A DNA stretch of 64,000 nucleotides from Eucalyptus grandis (GCF_016545825.1 NC_052614.1:46007212-46071211), one strand, 5' to 3'. Shown: positions 23,801 to 36,496, counted from the stretch's first letter. Program-made: numbers and translations. Notes: generated by a model not told the origin, from the letters alone.

Positions 23801-26800
23801 TGGGCCTAGGCCTGGGCCTAGGCCTGGGCCCTGGGCCCTAGGCCCTGGGCCTGGGCCTAGGCCCTGGCCTAGGCCCTAGGCCTAGGCCCTGGGCCTGGGC
23901 CTGGGCCTAGGCCTGGGCCTAGGCCTGGGCCTGGCCCTGGGCCTGGGCCTGGGCCTGGGCCTGGGCCTGGGCCTGGGCCTAGGCCTGGGCCTGGGCCTGG
24001 GCCTGGGCCTGGGCCTGGGCCTGGGCCTGGGCCTGGGCCTGGGCCTGGGCCTGGGCCTGGGCCTAGGCCTGGGCCTGGGCCTAGGGGCCTAGGCCTGGGC
24101 CTGGGCCTAGGCCTGGGCCTAGGCCTGGGCCTGGGCCTGGGCCTGGGCCTGGGCCTGGGCCTGGGCCTGGGCCTGGGCCTGGGCCTGGGCCTGGGCCTGG
24201 GCCTGGGCCTGGGCCCTGGGCCTGGGCCTGGGCCTAGGCCTAGGCCTAGGCCCTGGGCCTAGGCCTAGGCCTAGGCCTAGGCCCTAGGCCTGGGCCTAGG
24301 CCTAGGCCTAGGCCTGGGCCTGGCCCTGGGCCTAGGCCTGGGCCTGGGCCTGGGCCTGGGCCCTGGGCCTGGGCCTGGGCCTGGGCCCTGGGCCCTGGGC
24401 CTGGGCCCTGGGCCTGGGCCTAGGGGCCCTGGGCCTGGCCCTGGGCCCTGGGCCTGGGCCTAGGCCTGGGCCTAGGCCTGGGCCTGGGCCTAGGCCTGGG
24501 CCTAGGCCTAGGCCCCTGGGCCTAGGCCTAGGCCTGGGCCCTGGGCCTGGGCCTGGGCCCTGGGCCTGGGCCTGGGCCTGGGCCTAGGCCCTGGGCCTGG
24601 GCCTGGGCCTGGGCCTGGGCCCTGGGCCTGGGCCTGGGCCTGGGCCTGGGCCTGGGCCTGGGCCTGGGCCTAGGCCTAGGCCTAGGCCTAGGCCTAGGCC
24701 TAGGCCTAGGCCTAGGCCCTGGGCCTGGGCCTAGGCCTGGGCCTGGGCCTGGGCCTGGGCCTGGGCCTGGGCCTGGGCCCTGGGCCTGGGCCTGGGCCTG
24801 GGCCTGGGCCTGGGCCCTGGGCCTGGGCCTGGGCCTGGGCCTGGGCCTGGGCCTGGGCCTGGGCCTAGGCCTAGGCCTGGGCCTAGGCCCTGGGCCCTAG
24901 GCCCTAGGCCTGGGCCCTGGGCCTGGGCCTGGGCCTGGGCCCTGGGCCTGGGCCTGGGCCTGGGCCTGGGCCTAGGCCTAGGCCTAGGCCTAGGCCTAGG
25001 CCTGGGCCCTGGGCCCTAGGCCTAGGCCTGGGCCTAGGCCTGGGCCTAGGCCTAGGCCTAGGCCTAGGCCTAGGCCTGGGCCTGGGCCCTGGGCCTGGGC
25101 CTGGGCCTGGGCCTGGGCCTGGGCCCTGGGCCTAGGCCTAGGCCTGGGCCTGGGCCCTAGGCCTAGGCCTGGGCCTGGGCCTGGGCCTGGGCCCTGGGCC
25201 TGGGCCTGGGCCTGGGCCTGGGCCCTAGGCCTGGGCCTGGGCCTGGGCCTAGGCCTGGGCCTGGGCCTGGGCCCTGGGCTAGGCTGGGCCTGGGCCCTGG
25301 GCCTGGGCCCTGCCCTAGGCCTGGGCCTGGGCCTGGGCCTAGGCCTAGGCCTGGGCCTAGGCCTGGGCCCTGGGCCTAGGCCTAGGCCTAGGCCTAGGCC
25401 TGGGCCTAGGCCTGGGCCCTGGGCCTAGGCCTGGCCTAGGCCTAGGCCTGGGCCCTGGGCCTAGGCCTGGGCCTAGGCCTGGGCCTGGGCCTGGGCCTGG
25501 GCCCTGGGCCCTGGGCCTGGGCCTGGGCCTGGGCCTGGGCCTGGGCCTGGGCCTGGGCCTGGGCCTGGGCCCTGGGCCTGGGCCTGGGCCCTGGGCCTGG
25601 GCCTAGGCCTGGGCCTGGGCCTGGGCCTAGGCCTGGGCCTGGGCCCTGGGCCTGGGCCCTAGGCCTGGGCCTGGGCCCTGGGCCTGGGCCTGGGCCCTGG
25701 GCCTGGGCCTGGGCCCTGGGCCTGGGCCTGGGCCCCTGGGCCTGGGCCTGGGCCTGGGCCTGGGCCCTGGGCCTGGGCCTGGGCCTGGGCCTGGGCCTGG
25801 GCCTGGGCCTGGGCCTGGGCCTAGGCCTAGGGCCTGGGCCTGGGCCCTGGGCCTAGGCCTGGGCCTAGGCCTGGGCCTAGGCCTAGGCCTGGGCCTGGGC
25901 CTGGGCCTGGGCCTGGGCCTAGGCCTGGGCCTAGGCCTAGGCCTAGGCCTGGGCCTGGGCCTGGGCCTAGGCCTGGGCCTGGGCCTGGGCCTGGGCCTAG
26001 GCCTGGGCCTGGGCCTGGGCCTGGGCCTGGGCCTGGGCCTGGGCCTGGGCCTGGGCCTGGGCCTGGGCCTGGGCCTGGGCCTGGGCCTGGGCCTGGGCCT
26101 GGGCCTGGGCCTGGGCCTAGGCCTGGGCCTGGGCCTGGGCCTGGGCCTGGGCCTGGGCCTGGGCCTGGGCCTGGGCCTGGGCCTGGGCCCCTGGGCCTGG
26201 GCCTGGGCCTAGGCCTGGGCCTGGGCCTGGGCCTGGGCCTGGGCCTGGGCCTGGGCCTGGGCCTGGGCCTGGGCCTGGGCCTGGGCCTGGGCCTGGGCCT
26301 GGGCCTAGGCCTAGGCCCTAGGCCTAGGCCTGGGCCTAGGCCTAGGCCTAGGCCTAGGCCTAGGCCTAGGCCTGGGCCTGAGGCCTGGGCCTGGGCCTGG
26401 GCCCTGGGCCTGGGCCTGGGCCTGGGCCTGGGCCCTGGGCCTGGGCCTGGGCCCTGGGCCTGGGCCTGGGCCCTGGGCCCTGGGCCTGGGCCTGGGCCTG
26501 GGCCTAGGCCTAGGCCTAGGCCTAGGCCTAGGCCTAGGCCTAGGCCTAGGCCTAGGCCTAGGCCTAGGCCTAGGCCTAGGCCCTGGGCCTAGGCCTGGGC
26601 CTGGGCCTAGGCCTAGGCCTAGGCCCTAGGCCTGGGCCTGGGCCTAGGCCTGGGCCTGGGCCTGGAGGCCTGGGCCTGGGCCTGGGCCTGGGCCTGGGCC
26701 TAGGCCTAGGCCCTGGGCCTAGGCCTAGGCCTGGGCCTAGGCCTAGGCCTAGGCCTAGGCCTAGGCCTGGGCCTGGGCCTGGGCCTGGGCCTGGGCCTGG

Positions 26801-29800
26801 GCCTGGGCCTGGGCCCTGGGCCTGGGCCTGGGCCCTGGGCCTGGGCCCTGGGCCTGGGCCTGGGCCTGGGCCTGGGCCTGGGCCTGGGCCTGGGCCTGGG
26901 CCTGGGCCTGGGCCTGGGCCTGGGCCTAGGCCTGGGCCTAGGCCTAGGCCTAAGGCCTAGGCCTAGGCCTAGGCCTAAGGCCTGGGCCTAGGCCCTGGGC
27001 CTGGGCCTGGGCCTGGGCCCTGGGCCTGGGCCTGGGCCTGGGCCTGGGCCTGGGCCTGGGCCTGGGCCTAGGCCCTAGGCCTGGGCCCTGGGCCCTGGGC
27101 CTGAGGCCTGGGCCTGGGCCTGGGCCCTGGGCCTGGGCCAGGCCTAGGCCTAGGCCTAGGGGCCTAGGCCTAGGCCTGGGCCCTAGGCCTAGGCCTGGGC
27201 CTGGGCCTGGGCCCTAGGCCCTGGGCCTAGGCCTGGGCCCTGGGCCTGGGCCTGGGCCCTGGGCCTGGGCCTGGGCCTGGGCCTGGGCCTGGGCCTGGGC
27301 CTGGGCCTGGGCCTGGGCCTGGGCCTGGGCCTGGGCCTAGGCCTAGGCCTAGGCCTAGGCCTAGGCCTAGGCCCTAGGCCTAGGCCTAGGCCTAGGCCTA
27401 GGCCTAGGCCTGGGCTGGGCCTGAGGCCTGGGCCCTGGGCCTGGGCCTGGGCCCTGGGCCTGGGCCTGGGCCTGGGCCCTGGGCCTGGGCCTGGGCCTGG
27501 GCCTGGGCCTGGCCCTGGGCCCTGGAGGCCTGGGCCTAGGCCTGGGCCTGGGCCCTGGGCCTGGGCCTGGGCCTGGGCCTGGGCCCTGGGCCTGGGCCCT
27601 GGGCCCTGGGCCCTGGGCCTGGGCCTGGGCCTGGGCCTGGGCCTAGGCCTGGGCCCTGGGCCTGGGCCTGGGCCTGGGCCTGGGCCTGGGCCTGGGCCTG
27701 GGCCTGGGCCTGGGCCTGGGCCTGGGCCTAGGCCTAGGCCTAGGCCTGGGCCTAGGCCCTGGGCCTGGGCCTAGGCCTGGGCCTGGGCCTGGGCCTGAGG
27801 CCTGGGCCTGGGCCTGGGCCTAGGCCTGGGCCTGGGCCTGGGCCTGGGCCTAGGCCTAGGCCTGGGCCTAGGCCTAGGCCTAGGCCTAGGCCTAGGCCTA
27901 GGCCCTGAGGCCTGGGCCTGGGCCTGGGCCTGGGCCCTGGGCCTGGGCCTGGGCCTGGGCCTGGGCCTGGGCCTAGGCCTAGGCCTGGGCCTGGGCCCTG
28001 GGCCCTAGGCCTGGGCCCTGGGCCTGGGCCCTGGGCCTGGGCCTGGGCCTAGGCCCTGGGCCTGGGCCTAGGCCTGGGCCTGGGCCTGGGCCCTGGGCCC
28101 TGGGCCTGGGCCCTGGGCCTGGGCCTGGGCCTGGGCCTGGGCCTGGGCCTAGGCCTAGGCCTGGGCCTGGGCCTGGGCCTGGGCCTGGGCCTGGGCCTGG
28201 GCCTGGGCCTAGGCCTAGGCCCTGGGCCTAGGCCTAGGCCTAGGCCTAGGCCTAGGCCTAGGCCTAGGCCTAGGCCCCTGGGCCCTAGGCCTGGCCCTAG
28301 GCCTGGGCCTAGGCCTGGGCCTGGGCCCTGGGCCTGGGCCTGGGCCTGGGCCTGGGCCTGGGCCTGGGCCTGGGCCTGGGCCCTAGGCCTGGGCCTAGGC
28401 CTAGGCCTAGGCCTGGGCCCTGGGCCTGGGCCTAGGCCCTGGGCCTAGGCCCTGGGCCTAGGCCTAGGCCTGGGCCTGGGCCTAGGCCCTGGGCCTGGGC
28501 CTAGGCCTGGGCCTGGGCCCTAGGCCTAGGCCTAGGCCTAGGCCTAGGCCTGGGCCTAGGCCCTGGGCCTGGGCCTAGGCCTAGGCCTAGGCCTAGGCCC
28601 TGGGCCTGGGCCTAGGCCTGGGCCTGGGCCTGGGCCTGGGCCTGGGCCTGGGCCTAGGCCTAGGCCTAGGCCTAGGCCCTGGGCCTAGGCCTAGGCCTAG
28701 GCCTAGGCCTAGGCCTAGGCCTAGGCCTAGGCCTAGGCCTAGGCCTGGGCCTGGGCCCTGGGCCTGGGCCTGGGCCTGGGCCCTGGGCCTAGGCCTGGGC
28801 CCTGGGCCTGGGCCCTGGGCCTGGGCCCTGGGCCTGGGCCTGGGCCCTGGGCCTGGGCCCCTGGGCCCTGGGCCTAGGCCTAGGCCTAGGCCTAGGCCTA
28901 GGCCCTGGGCCTAGGCCCTGGGCCTAGGCCTAGGCCTAGGCCTGGGCCTGGCCCTGGGCCCTGGGCCTGGGCCTGGGCCCTGGGCCTGGGCCTGGGCCTG
29001 GGCCTGGGCCCTGGGCCTAGGCCTGGGCCCTGGGCCTGGGCCCTGGGCCCTGGGCCTGGGCCTGGGCCTGGGCCTGGGCCTGGGCCTGGGCCCTGGGCCT
29101 GGGCCCTGGGCCTGGGCCTAGGCCTAGGCCTAGGCCTGGGCCTAGGCCTGGGCCTGGGCCCTGGGCCCTGGGCCTAGGCCTGGGCCTGGGCCTGGGCCCT
29201 GGGCCTGGGCCTGGGCCTGGGCCTGGGCCCTGGGCCCTGGGCCTGGGCCTGGGCCTGGGCCCTAGGCCCTGGGCCTGGGCCTGGGCCCTGCCTAGGCCTA
29301 GGCCCTGGGCCTAGGCCTGGGCCTAGGCCTAGGCCTAGGCCTGGGCCCTAGGCCCTGGGCCCTGGGCCTGGGCCTGGGCCTGGGCCTGGGCCCTGGGCCT
29401 GGGCCTGGGCCTGGGCCTGGGCCTGGGCCTGGGCCTGGGCCTGGGCCCTGGGCCTGGGCCTAGGCCCTGGGCCTGGGCCTGGGCCTGGGCCTAGGCCTGG
29501 GCCTGGGCCTGGGCCCTAGGCCTAGGCCAGGCCCTGGGCCTGGGCCTGGGCCTGGGCCTGGGCCTGGGCCCTGGGCCTGGGCCTGGGCCCCTGGGCCTAG
29601 GCCTAGGCCCTGGGCCTAGGCCTGGGCCTGGCCTAGGCCTAGGCCTGGGCCTGGGCCTGGGCCTGGGCCTAGGCCTGGGCCCTAGGCCTGGGCCTGGGCC
29701 TGGGCCCTGGGCCTGGGCCTGGGCCTGGGCCCTGGGCCTAGGCCTAGGCCTAGGCCTGGGCCTGGCCTAGGCCTGGGCCTGGGCCTGGGCCTAGGCCTAG

Positions 29801-30070
29801 GCCTGGGCCTGGGCCTGGGCCTAGGCCTGGGCCTGGGGCCTGGGCCTAGGCCTGGGCCCTAGGCCTAGGCCTAGGCCTGGGCCCTGGCCCTAGGCCTAGG
29901 CCTAGGCCTAGGCCTAGGCCTAGGCCTGGGCCTGGGCCTGGGCCTGGGCCTAGGCCTGGGCCTAGGCCTGGGCCTGGGGCCTGGGCCTGGGCCTGGGCCT
30001 GGGCCCTAGGCCTGGCCTGGGCCTGGGCCTGGCCCTGGGCCTGGGCCTGGGCCTGGGCCTAAGGCCTGGG
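20876..30070. repeat. 9.2-kb telomere-like hexamer/heptamer array (CCTGGG, CCTAGG, CCCTGGG, CCCTAGG)
   Basis: Almost every base belongs to units CC(C)TGGG or CC(C)TAGG. Rare variants such as CCTAAGG or CCTGAGG occur. The units match the plant telomere heptamer CCCTAAA with its A run changed to GGG or AGG and often one C lost. The array joins clean CCCTAAA repeats without a break at about 30071. Nanopore basecallers are known to miscall C-rich telomere strands this way (CCCTAA as CCCTGG), so a miscalled telomere is the leading explanation. A true derived satellite remains possible. ORFs giving Gly-Leu or Ala-Trp repeats are artefacts. Confidence 0.95.
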
Positions 30071-30179
30071 CCTAAACCCTAAACCCCTAAACCCTAAACC
30101 CTAAACCCTAAACCCTAAACCCTAAACCCTAAACCTAAACCTAAACCTAAACCCTAAACCCTAAACCCTAAACCCTAAA
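30071..30179. repeat. Plant telomere repeat tract (CCCTAAA)n
   Basis: About 15 units of CCCTAAA, a few as CCCCTAAA or CCTAAA, at the right end of the hexamer array. The C-rich strand reads 5' to 3' rightward, the orientation of the left end of a chromosome whose body lies to the right. It passes directly into LTR sequence (TTATCGACCACGG). Confidence 0.95.
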
Positions 30180-31762
30180 TTATCGACCACGGATAATTGA
30201 ACCCTCGTAATTTTATGACAACCAAGAGTCGTTTACGATTCATAGATCCACTAATGTTGATAAAAAATTATCCACCATGGGTCAAACTTGCTAAAATTCC
30301 TAAAAGCTACTCAATAGGTTAGGTCTTATTAAAATCACTTTCGGTGGATTTTAACCATGATATTGAATTCGGTTACGGGAATTGAACGTGTGAACATGTC
30401 ACGATTCATTTAAAAGACATCGTCCCATCTTTCGGAGAATTTTTGTCAAGTCCAAAATTTTTAGGAAAAATTGATTTCGGACAAAAAGAAAATGAAAGTG
30501 AAATTCGGATGGGCTGATTAAATGGATTATTTGGCTGCCAAAATGGTTTATTTTGTGAGAAATTTTGACTAATTCTCCATTGGATGGCCACAGGACTTAT
30601 TTGGCATGAAGACTTTAAGGGTTTTGCAAGGATTATTTAGATATTTCCCTAGGCTTTCTATTGGTTAGTTCTTTGACTTCCATTTTCCCTCTCTCTCTCG
30701 CTCCCACTTCTCCCTCTCCCTCCATGCATGCAAGCCCTTGTAGAACAGTCCTTCTTCATTTCTTCATTTTAAATTCCTTCACTTCCTCTTTCATTACTAT
30801 TGCAGCATCCCCATCAGAACACCAACAGCCCTCACGCCAGCACAACCAACCACCAACTCCACCCAGCAGCACCACCACCACCACATCACTACTCGACTAG
30901 TAGCTCGATCGAATTGAACCTCCCATCCTTAGTTGAGAGCCTTGTAGGGCCAACCCCACCTCCTCCAAGCCTCCACTGGAGACACGGTTGTCTCAGGTTC
31001 TCACAGCCGTCGAGTTGCCGTCACCGTGAGCCCACCGCCGTCCTAATCCGGTGAGTTAACTCCCTAATCCTTCATTAGGTTGTTAATTGCACTAGGGGTT
31101 AGATTAGTGTAATGATGATTAGTTAGTTAATCCTAGGTTAGTGTAACTAGCTTGGTTAGTGTAATTAGCTTGGTCTGGTTAGTTGGTTTTGTTATGTTAG
31201 CCTACCTTAGTTAGGTTAGTTTACTTAGGTTAGGTTAATTAACCATGGTTAAGTTAGTTAACCATGGCTAGGTTAATTAAGTTGGATTAGCTTAATTAAT
31301 CGCAATTTATTTAAATAATCGTAATTAGCGTAATTAGTGACGGATTAGCGATTTTGTAGAATTGTATGCTCATTCTTGTGGATGAATTTATACGTGAATT
31401 TAATGGCTTATATGTGCTATGATGTGCAATTGAGTGATTGGTGGTAGTTATTAATTTTTAGTAGAAAACTTAGTGTTATGGACTTTTAAATAGAAAATTA
31501 CTAGGTGTCGATTTTTTATGCCAATATTTATGTTCTATATAAAACCATGGAGTTTTAAATTAGGAGCGTACCAAGTTTGACGGTTTGCTTTAAATGCATG
31601 ACCCCGAATGATTATTTTTACCGAGATTTTTACTACGAAGAAAATTAGCAAAATTCATTATTTGAAAATGAGGTATTTGAATGCAAAGCATGGTGATCTT
31701 AGCTGAATATGTGCATGTATGGTCACTATCGGAACCAATCACCCAATGAGAGTTGGGGAGGC
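30180..31762 (+). repeat. Family-1 LTR, 5'-truncated at the telomere repeat, first segment
   Basis: Begins inside the family-1 LTR, equivalent to about 19650 in the copy left of the gap (AAGAGTCG, then CCACCATGGGTCAA, then TCCTAAAAGCTACTCAATA). It continues through the CT-rich block and GGTGAGTTAACTCCCTAATC. It breaks at 31762, where an LTR element inserted, and resumes at 38667. Overlap with 19650-20775 shows the two are separate copies and not halves of one LTR. ORFs at 30661-31054 are not considered genes. Confidence 0.75.
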
Positions 31763-34188
31763 TGTGACGTCCCAGGGCGTCACGTACTAAGCACAAGCGG
31801 AATTATAATTATTATTATCATCTTGCCAAACTTGTAACCTCCTTTACCATTGAAGGTTAGCATGTATAACATAAATTATTTAAAATCTCAAGTTTATGTT
31901 ATGAGGTATCTCTATACCGATAGGTATCCCAAACTTCCGGGGGCATCACCAGTATCTCTGTACTGATGGGTTCATTCACTCACTTATGCACATGTTTCAC
32001 ACCACCACACCTTTGATTAATCCATTTATCGTATGCAAAAGAAAAGACTCCAAAGTATCCAACTATATATATTACTCTCCTGAACCTAGCACACGTGCGT
32101 GTCCAAATTATAAGACAAAACCCATTATGTCATGTCCCATTCCATGGCGAACAGATATTTACCCCATAATCAAGCACTATGCACCGCACTCATTGCACTC
32201 ACATGACACTATATGCACTTATATATCTCAAATAAGATGTGAGACTTACTTTTACACAATTAACATCTATTATGAGGTTTATTATGCTCTATGTGCATCA
32301 CAAAAGCCTGATGTAAAAGACACAACATCTAATATATGTTCTCGGGTCCAGACAGTTTGCTAGCTAAATGTACAGTTTTGGTTTCGGATACAAAAGGCCT
32401 ATCAATTCTTGTCAAAATACTACAACATTTTAGTATGTTATATTTAAGACATATACTGAAAATTCCCATGAAGAAACTTGAGTCTAATTCTCAATGTATT
32501 AAGAGTAACAGTTGCAATAATCTTTACTAGCACCATGTATCGACGTCTAGATTCTTTATCTACAAAGAAAATTGTTTCATTAGCCAACTCTTATCCATTT
32601 AATCTCAAATTTTGACACTTCATTCCCTAAGATGTGTTCTACAATTTTCATTAAGGATTGGAAGTCCATTTCTAACTAGTTAAATACAGAAAATTCGTAT
32701 AATCAATAAAGGTCAAACCGTTTCTCAAAAAACAGTTTACTGGTTTTTACCAAATTCACTTCTATCTCTATGTTTTTATATTCATAAGGTTATAGCTACG
32801 TGTATAACTCGATCTTATAGATGTTCTATCATGTAGAATCGTTTCTTTCTTATTTCCATCAACATACATAAAGAAAATATATACAAACAGAAGACTCCAT
32901 AACTGTTTTCACCTAGAACAGAATAGGTATACACGATTTTCTCACTCCTAGCCCGACCAAACAATTTATTTTCCACAAGTCTCTTCTACAACACTTCATT
33001 ACTTAATCACAGCAACTAAGAGTAACTTCAGCAAGTTTTCTCAACAAAGAATCCTTCCGTAGCTCGGCTCAAGTATATATCCACACTTCAACTCACACAT
33101 CACCACATGCACCTCATTTCTTCACTCGGCAAACATCTCTTCACTTTCCTCAATCAAAACACCCAACTATCATCAGGCTTTCGAAATATGCAAGGCTCAA
33201 AAACAACATGCAATGGCTTCTACCTTCAATCTAACACTTACTAAGCTTAGATTAACCCCAAAACAACTACAAACCAAATCCTTCACTGTTTGCTTAGACC
33301 CGCAAGCTTTCTTGACAAAACAATGGATAACTTTTAATTTAGAGTTGTATCTTTCCTTACCTTGTTCAGCTATTAGACAACACAAAGATGCTTGAAGATC
33401 AACACCAAAATTTTGCATGCAAGAGGAGGAAGGTTGCTGGTTTGCTTCTGGTTTCACCGCTCGACCGAGAGAAAACAGAAAAGAAGAAGATGAAGATGGG
33501 TTTCGGTCTTGAAGAGAGAGAGAGGGTTACGAAAATTAAGAGGGAAATAGGTCTACAAGGCTAATCCCTAGGCTGGACTAATGATGAAATTTGCTAATGA
33601 TTATGTCTCTTGAGTTTACCTGTCTCGGTTTGTAGGAATGAAAATGTCGGTGTCGAGTGCAAGGAGAAACAAGAGAGAGAGATGTTGTGGCCTCCAAGTT
33701 TGTTGTCTCAAATTCAATTTTTTTTCTACTTGATTTCAATTCTTTTATAATTATACAAATTCATGACATATATAACATATCGACTAGTCAATGTTAGTCT
33801 ATAAAGAATTCATCACAAGAAATGCTAACGTTAGAAAGTGAGATTAGCATTATAAACATTAATAAAATTATCATAACTATAATCTATAAAATAAAATCAT
33901 CCGGGCCTAAATATTCATCTCTGGCCCAACAGGCTTAATCTATAACAATCCGGCCCACTAAACTAAATTTACAATCTAATAATTCTGAACCTTGGCCCGC
34001 TTCAAGCCAAGTTCAAGCCCATAATCTCTCATTAGGCTTCTCAAGTCCAATTCGTGTGGCACACTTATTTCTCAAGCCCACACATTTCTCACGAACCATC
34101 GGGTTCACTTTCTAGCCCAATCTAATTAATCTAAGTTCCTAATGATCTAATTACACTAATGAAGGTCGGTGAAATTTGGGATGTCACA
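31763..34188 (-). repeat. 3' LTR of the Tekay-like element (2426 bp)
   Basis: Complete LTR. The minus strand starts TGTGACATCCCAAATTTCACC next to the polypurine tract and ends GGGACGTCACA at the target duplication. Positions 32025-34188 are nearly identical to 36497-38666. Confidence 0.9.
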
Positions 34189-34229
34189 ACTCTCCCCTAC
34201 TTAGAAAATTTCATCCTCGAAATTAGAAT

Positions 34230-35149
34230 TCTTACCTTATAAACTTGAAAAGCTGAGGATATTTCTGTCTGATCTCGTCCTCACTTTCCCAAGTTGCTTC
34301 CTCTGAATCATGGTATCACCACAAAATTTTGGCTAAAGGTATAGTCTTATTCCTCAATACTTGCTCTCCTCTATCCAAAATTTGCACAGGCTTTTCTACA
34401 TATCTAATTCTTTCATCTATTTCTAGTACTTCAAAATCTAACACATGAGTTGGATCCGGCTCATATTTCCTAAGCATAGATACATGAAGAACATCGTGAA
34501 TAATGGATAGCTTCGGTGGTAATGCTATTCTATATGCTAACTCTCTAATCCTTTCTAATACTTCAAAAGGTCCTATAAATATTGGGCTCAACTTTCCTTT
34601 CTTCCCAAATCTTGACACATTCTTCATAGGTGATACTTTCAAAAATACATGATCTCCTACATTGAATTCTAAAGGTCTATGACGTTTGTCTGCATAACTC
34701 TTTTGTCTACTCTAGGCTATCTTGAGTCGTTCTCGTATAGTCTTCACCGCTTCCAAAGTAATTTGAACTATTTCTGGTCCTGTCAGCTTCTGCTCTCCAA
34801 CTTCAATCCAGCAAATAGGGGTTCTACAATTCCTACCATATAGAGCTTCAAATGGAGCCATACTAATGCTTTGTTGAAAACTATTGTTATAAGAAAATTC
34901 CACTAAATTTAATTTCTCATCCCAATTTCCTTTGAAATCAATGACACAGGCTCTCAGCATATCTTCCAATGTTTGTATAGTCCTCTCTGATTGTCCGTCT
35001 GTCTGTGGATGAAAGGAAGTACTATATTGGAGTTCAGTTCCTAAGGCAAGTTGAAGACTTTTCCAAAAATTTGACGTGAATCGCGGATCTCGATCTGATG
35101 TTATGGTCACAAGAACACCATGCAGTCGTACTATTTGTCTAACATACAA
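34230..35149 (-). pseudogene. Integrase core and chromodomain of the Tekay-like element
   Basis: The integrase core reads TSDRDPRFTSNFW and [16 protein letters not shown] with a downstream LNLVEFSYNNS. After a break near 34700 comes a C-terminal part (LSPIFIGPFEVLERI, LHVSMLRKY) and a chromodomain-like end (EKPVQIL, IPLAKILW, then EEATWESEDEIRQKYP). The TGA directly after IPLAKILW is a premature stop inside the chromodomain. Integrase inserts the element cDNA, and the chromodomain directs it to chromatin. This copy cannot make the full protein. Confidence 0.85.
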
Positions 35150-35406
35150 TGCGGCATACTTCTCTAGTGAATAGTCTACTCTTACAGCTAAAAAGTGTGC
35201 TGACTTTGTTAAACGGTCTATTATTACCCAGATTGAGTGATGACCACTTGAAGTCCTTGGTAGTCCTTATACAAAGACCATGGTTATATGTTCCCAATTC
35301 CATTCTGGAATTTCCAATGGCTTTAGTAATCCTATAGGCTTTCGATGTTCAGCTTTCACCTGTTGTCATGTTAGACATATTGCAACATACTTAGCAATAT
35401 CAGTCT

Positions 35407-36496
35407 TCATTCCATTCCACCAAAAAAATATTGACGAAGGTTCCTATACATCTTTGTACTTCCTAGGTGAATACTATAACTACTACAATGAGCTTTAGTC
35501 ATAATTTCTCTCTTCAATTCGTCATTACTAGGCACACAAAATCGTCCATGAAATTTAACTATCCCATCATTCGAGATTTGAAAATCCAACTTCTTTCCCT
35601 TTAGAGCTTTATCTCGAATTTTCAATATTTTAGGATCTGATTGTTGTAAGGTCTTAATGCGCTGTATAACTTCAGGTTCCACTCTCAGTGCAACTATCAT
35701 AGCTATAGATTCACTCACTTCAACCTTGAATTCAGAATTTGAAATTGCTTCCCATAGATTCCATTCTTTAACCATCGTATTGGCTACTCTCATGGCCGAG
35801 TTCCTACTAAGTGCATCTGCCACTTTGTTAACTTTTCCTGGGTGATACAGAATTTCACAGTCATAGTCCTTGAGTAATTCTATCCATCTCCTCTGCCTCA
35901 TGTTCAATTCCTTTTGAGAGAATAGGTACTTTAAACTCTTGTGATCCGTAAAAATTTCAAATCTTTCTCCAAAAAGATAGTGCCTCCAAATCTTTAAAGC
36001 AAAAACAATGGCAGCTAGCTCTAAGTCATGAGTAGGGTAATTCAATTAATGTGGTTTCAATTGTCTCGACGCATACGCTATAACTTTCCCATGTTGCATA
36101 AGAACACAACCTAATCCTTTATGAGAAGCATTACTATACACCACAAAACCTCCAGATCCTATGGGCATTGTTAACACTAGTGCCGTCATCAATCTCCTCT
36201 TGAGTTCGTGGAAACTTTTCTCACATTCCTCTAACCAATAAAATTTTGAATTCTTCCGAGTCAATTGTGTTAATAGTCCTGCAATTCGAGAAAATCCTTC
36301 TACAAATCTTCGGTAATATCCAGCTAAACCTATAAAACTTCATATTTCTGTCACTATCGATGGTCTAGGCCAATCAATCACAGCCTCAACTTTAACTGGA
36401 TCCACTGATATTCCTTCACCAGTCACCACATGTCTTAAAAATGTCACTTGATCCAACCAAAATTCACATTTACTAAATTTAGCATATAGACAAAAC
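35407..36496 (-). pseudogene. RT 3' part and RNase H of the Tekay-like element
   Basis: Begins abruptly at the LTR junction with RT residues [18 protein letters not shown], and FIGLAGYYRRFVEGFS. The RT-RNase H connection follows (KSFHELKRRL), then RNase H ([48 protein letters not shown]) and the integrase N-terminal linker ([15 protein letters not shown]). A stop lies in the RT part (TEI* before SFIGLAGYY) and another before [12 protein letters not shown]. The RT active-site half with YVDD is absent. Confidence 0.85.

Noticed and set aside
20876..30070. Possible CRISPR-like or protein-coding repeat system
   Set aside because: No spacers of unique sequence exist between units; it is a simple 6-7-base tandem array in a plant genome.
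19282..31762. The family-1 LTR parts left and right of the array as one LTR split by the array
   Set aside because: They overlap by about 1.1 kb (19650-20775 corresponds to 30180-31060) and are diverged, so they are two copies.
31986..32363. 125-codon ORF and similar ORFs at 33197-33457 and 37674-37875
   Set aside because: They are within the LTRs of the Tekay-like element and only look conserved because the LTRs are copies of each other.
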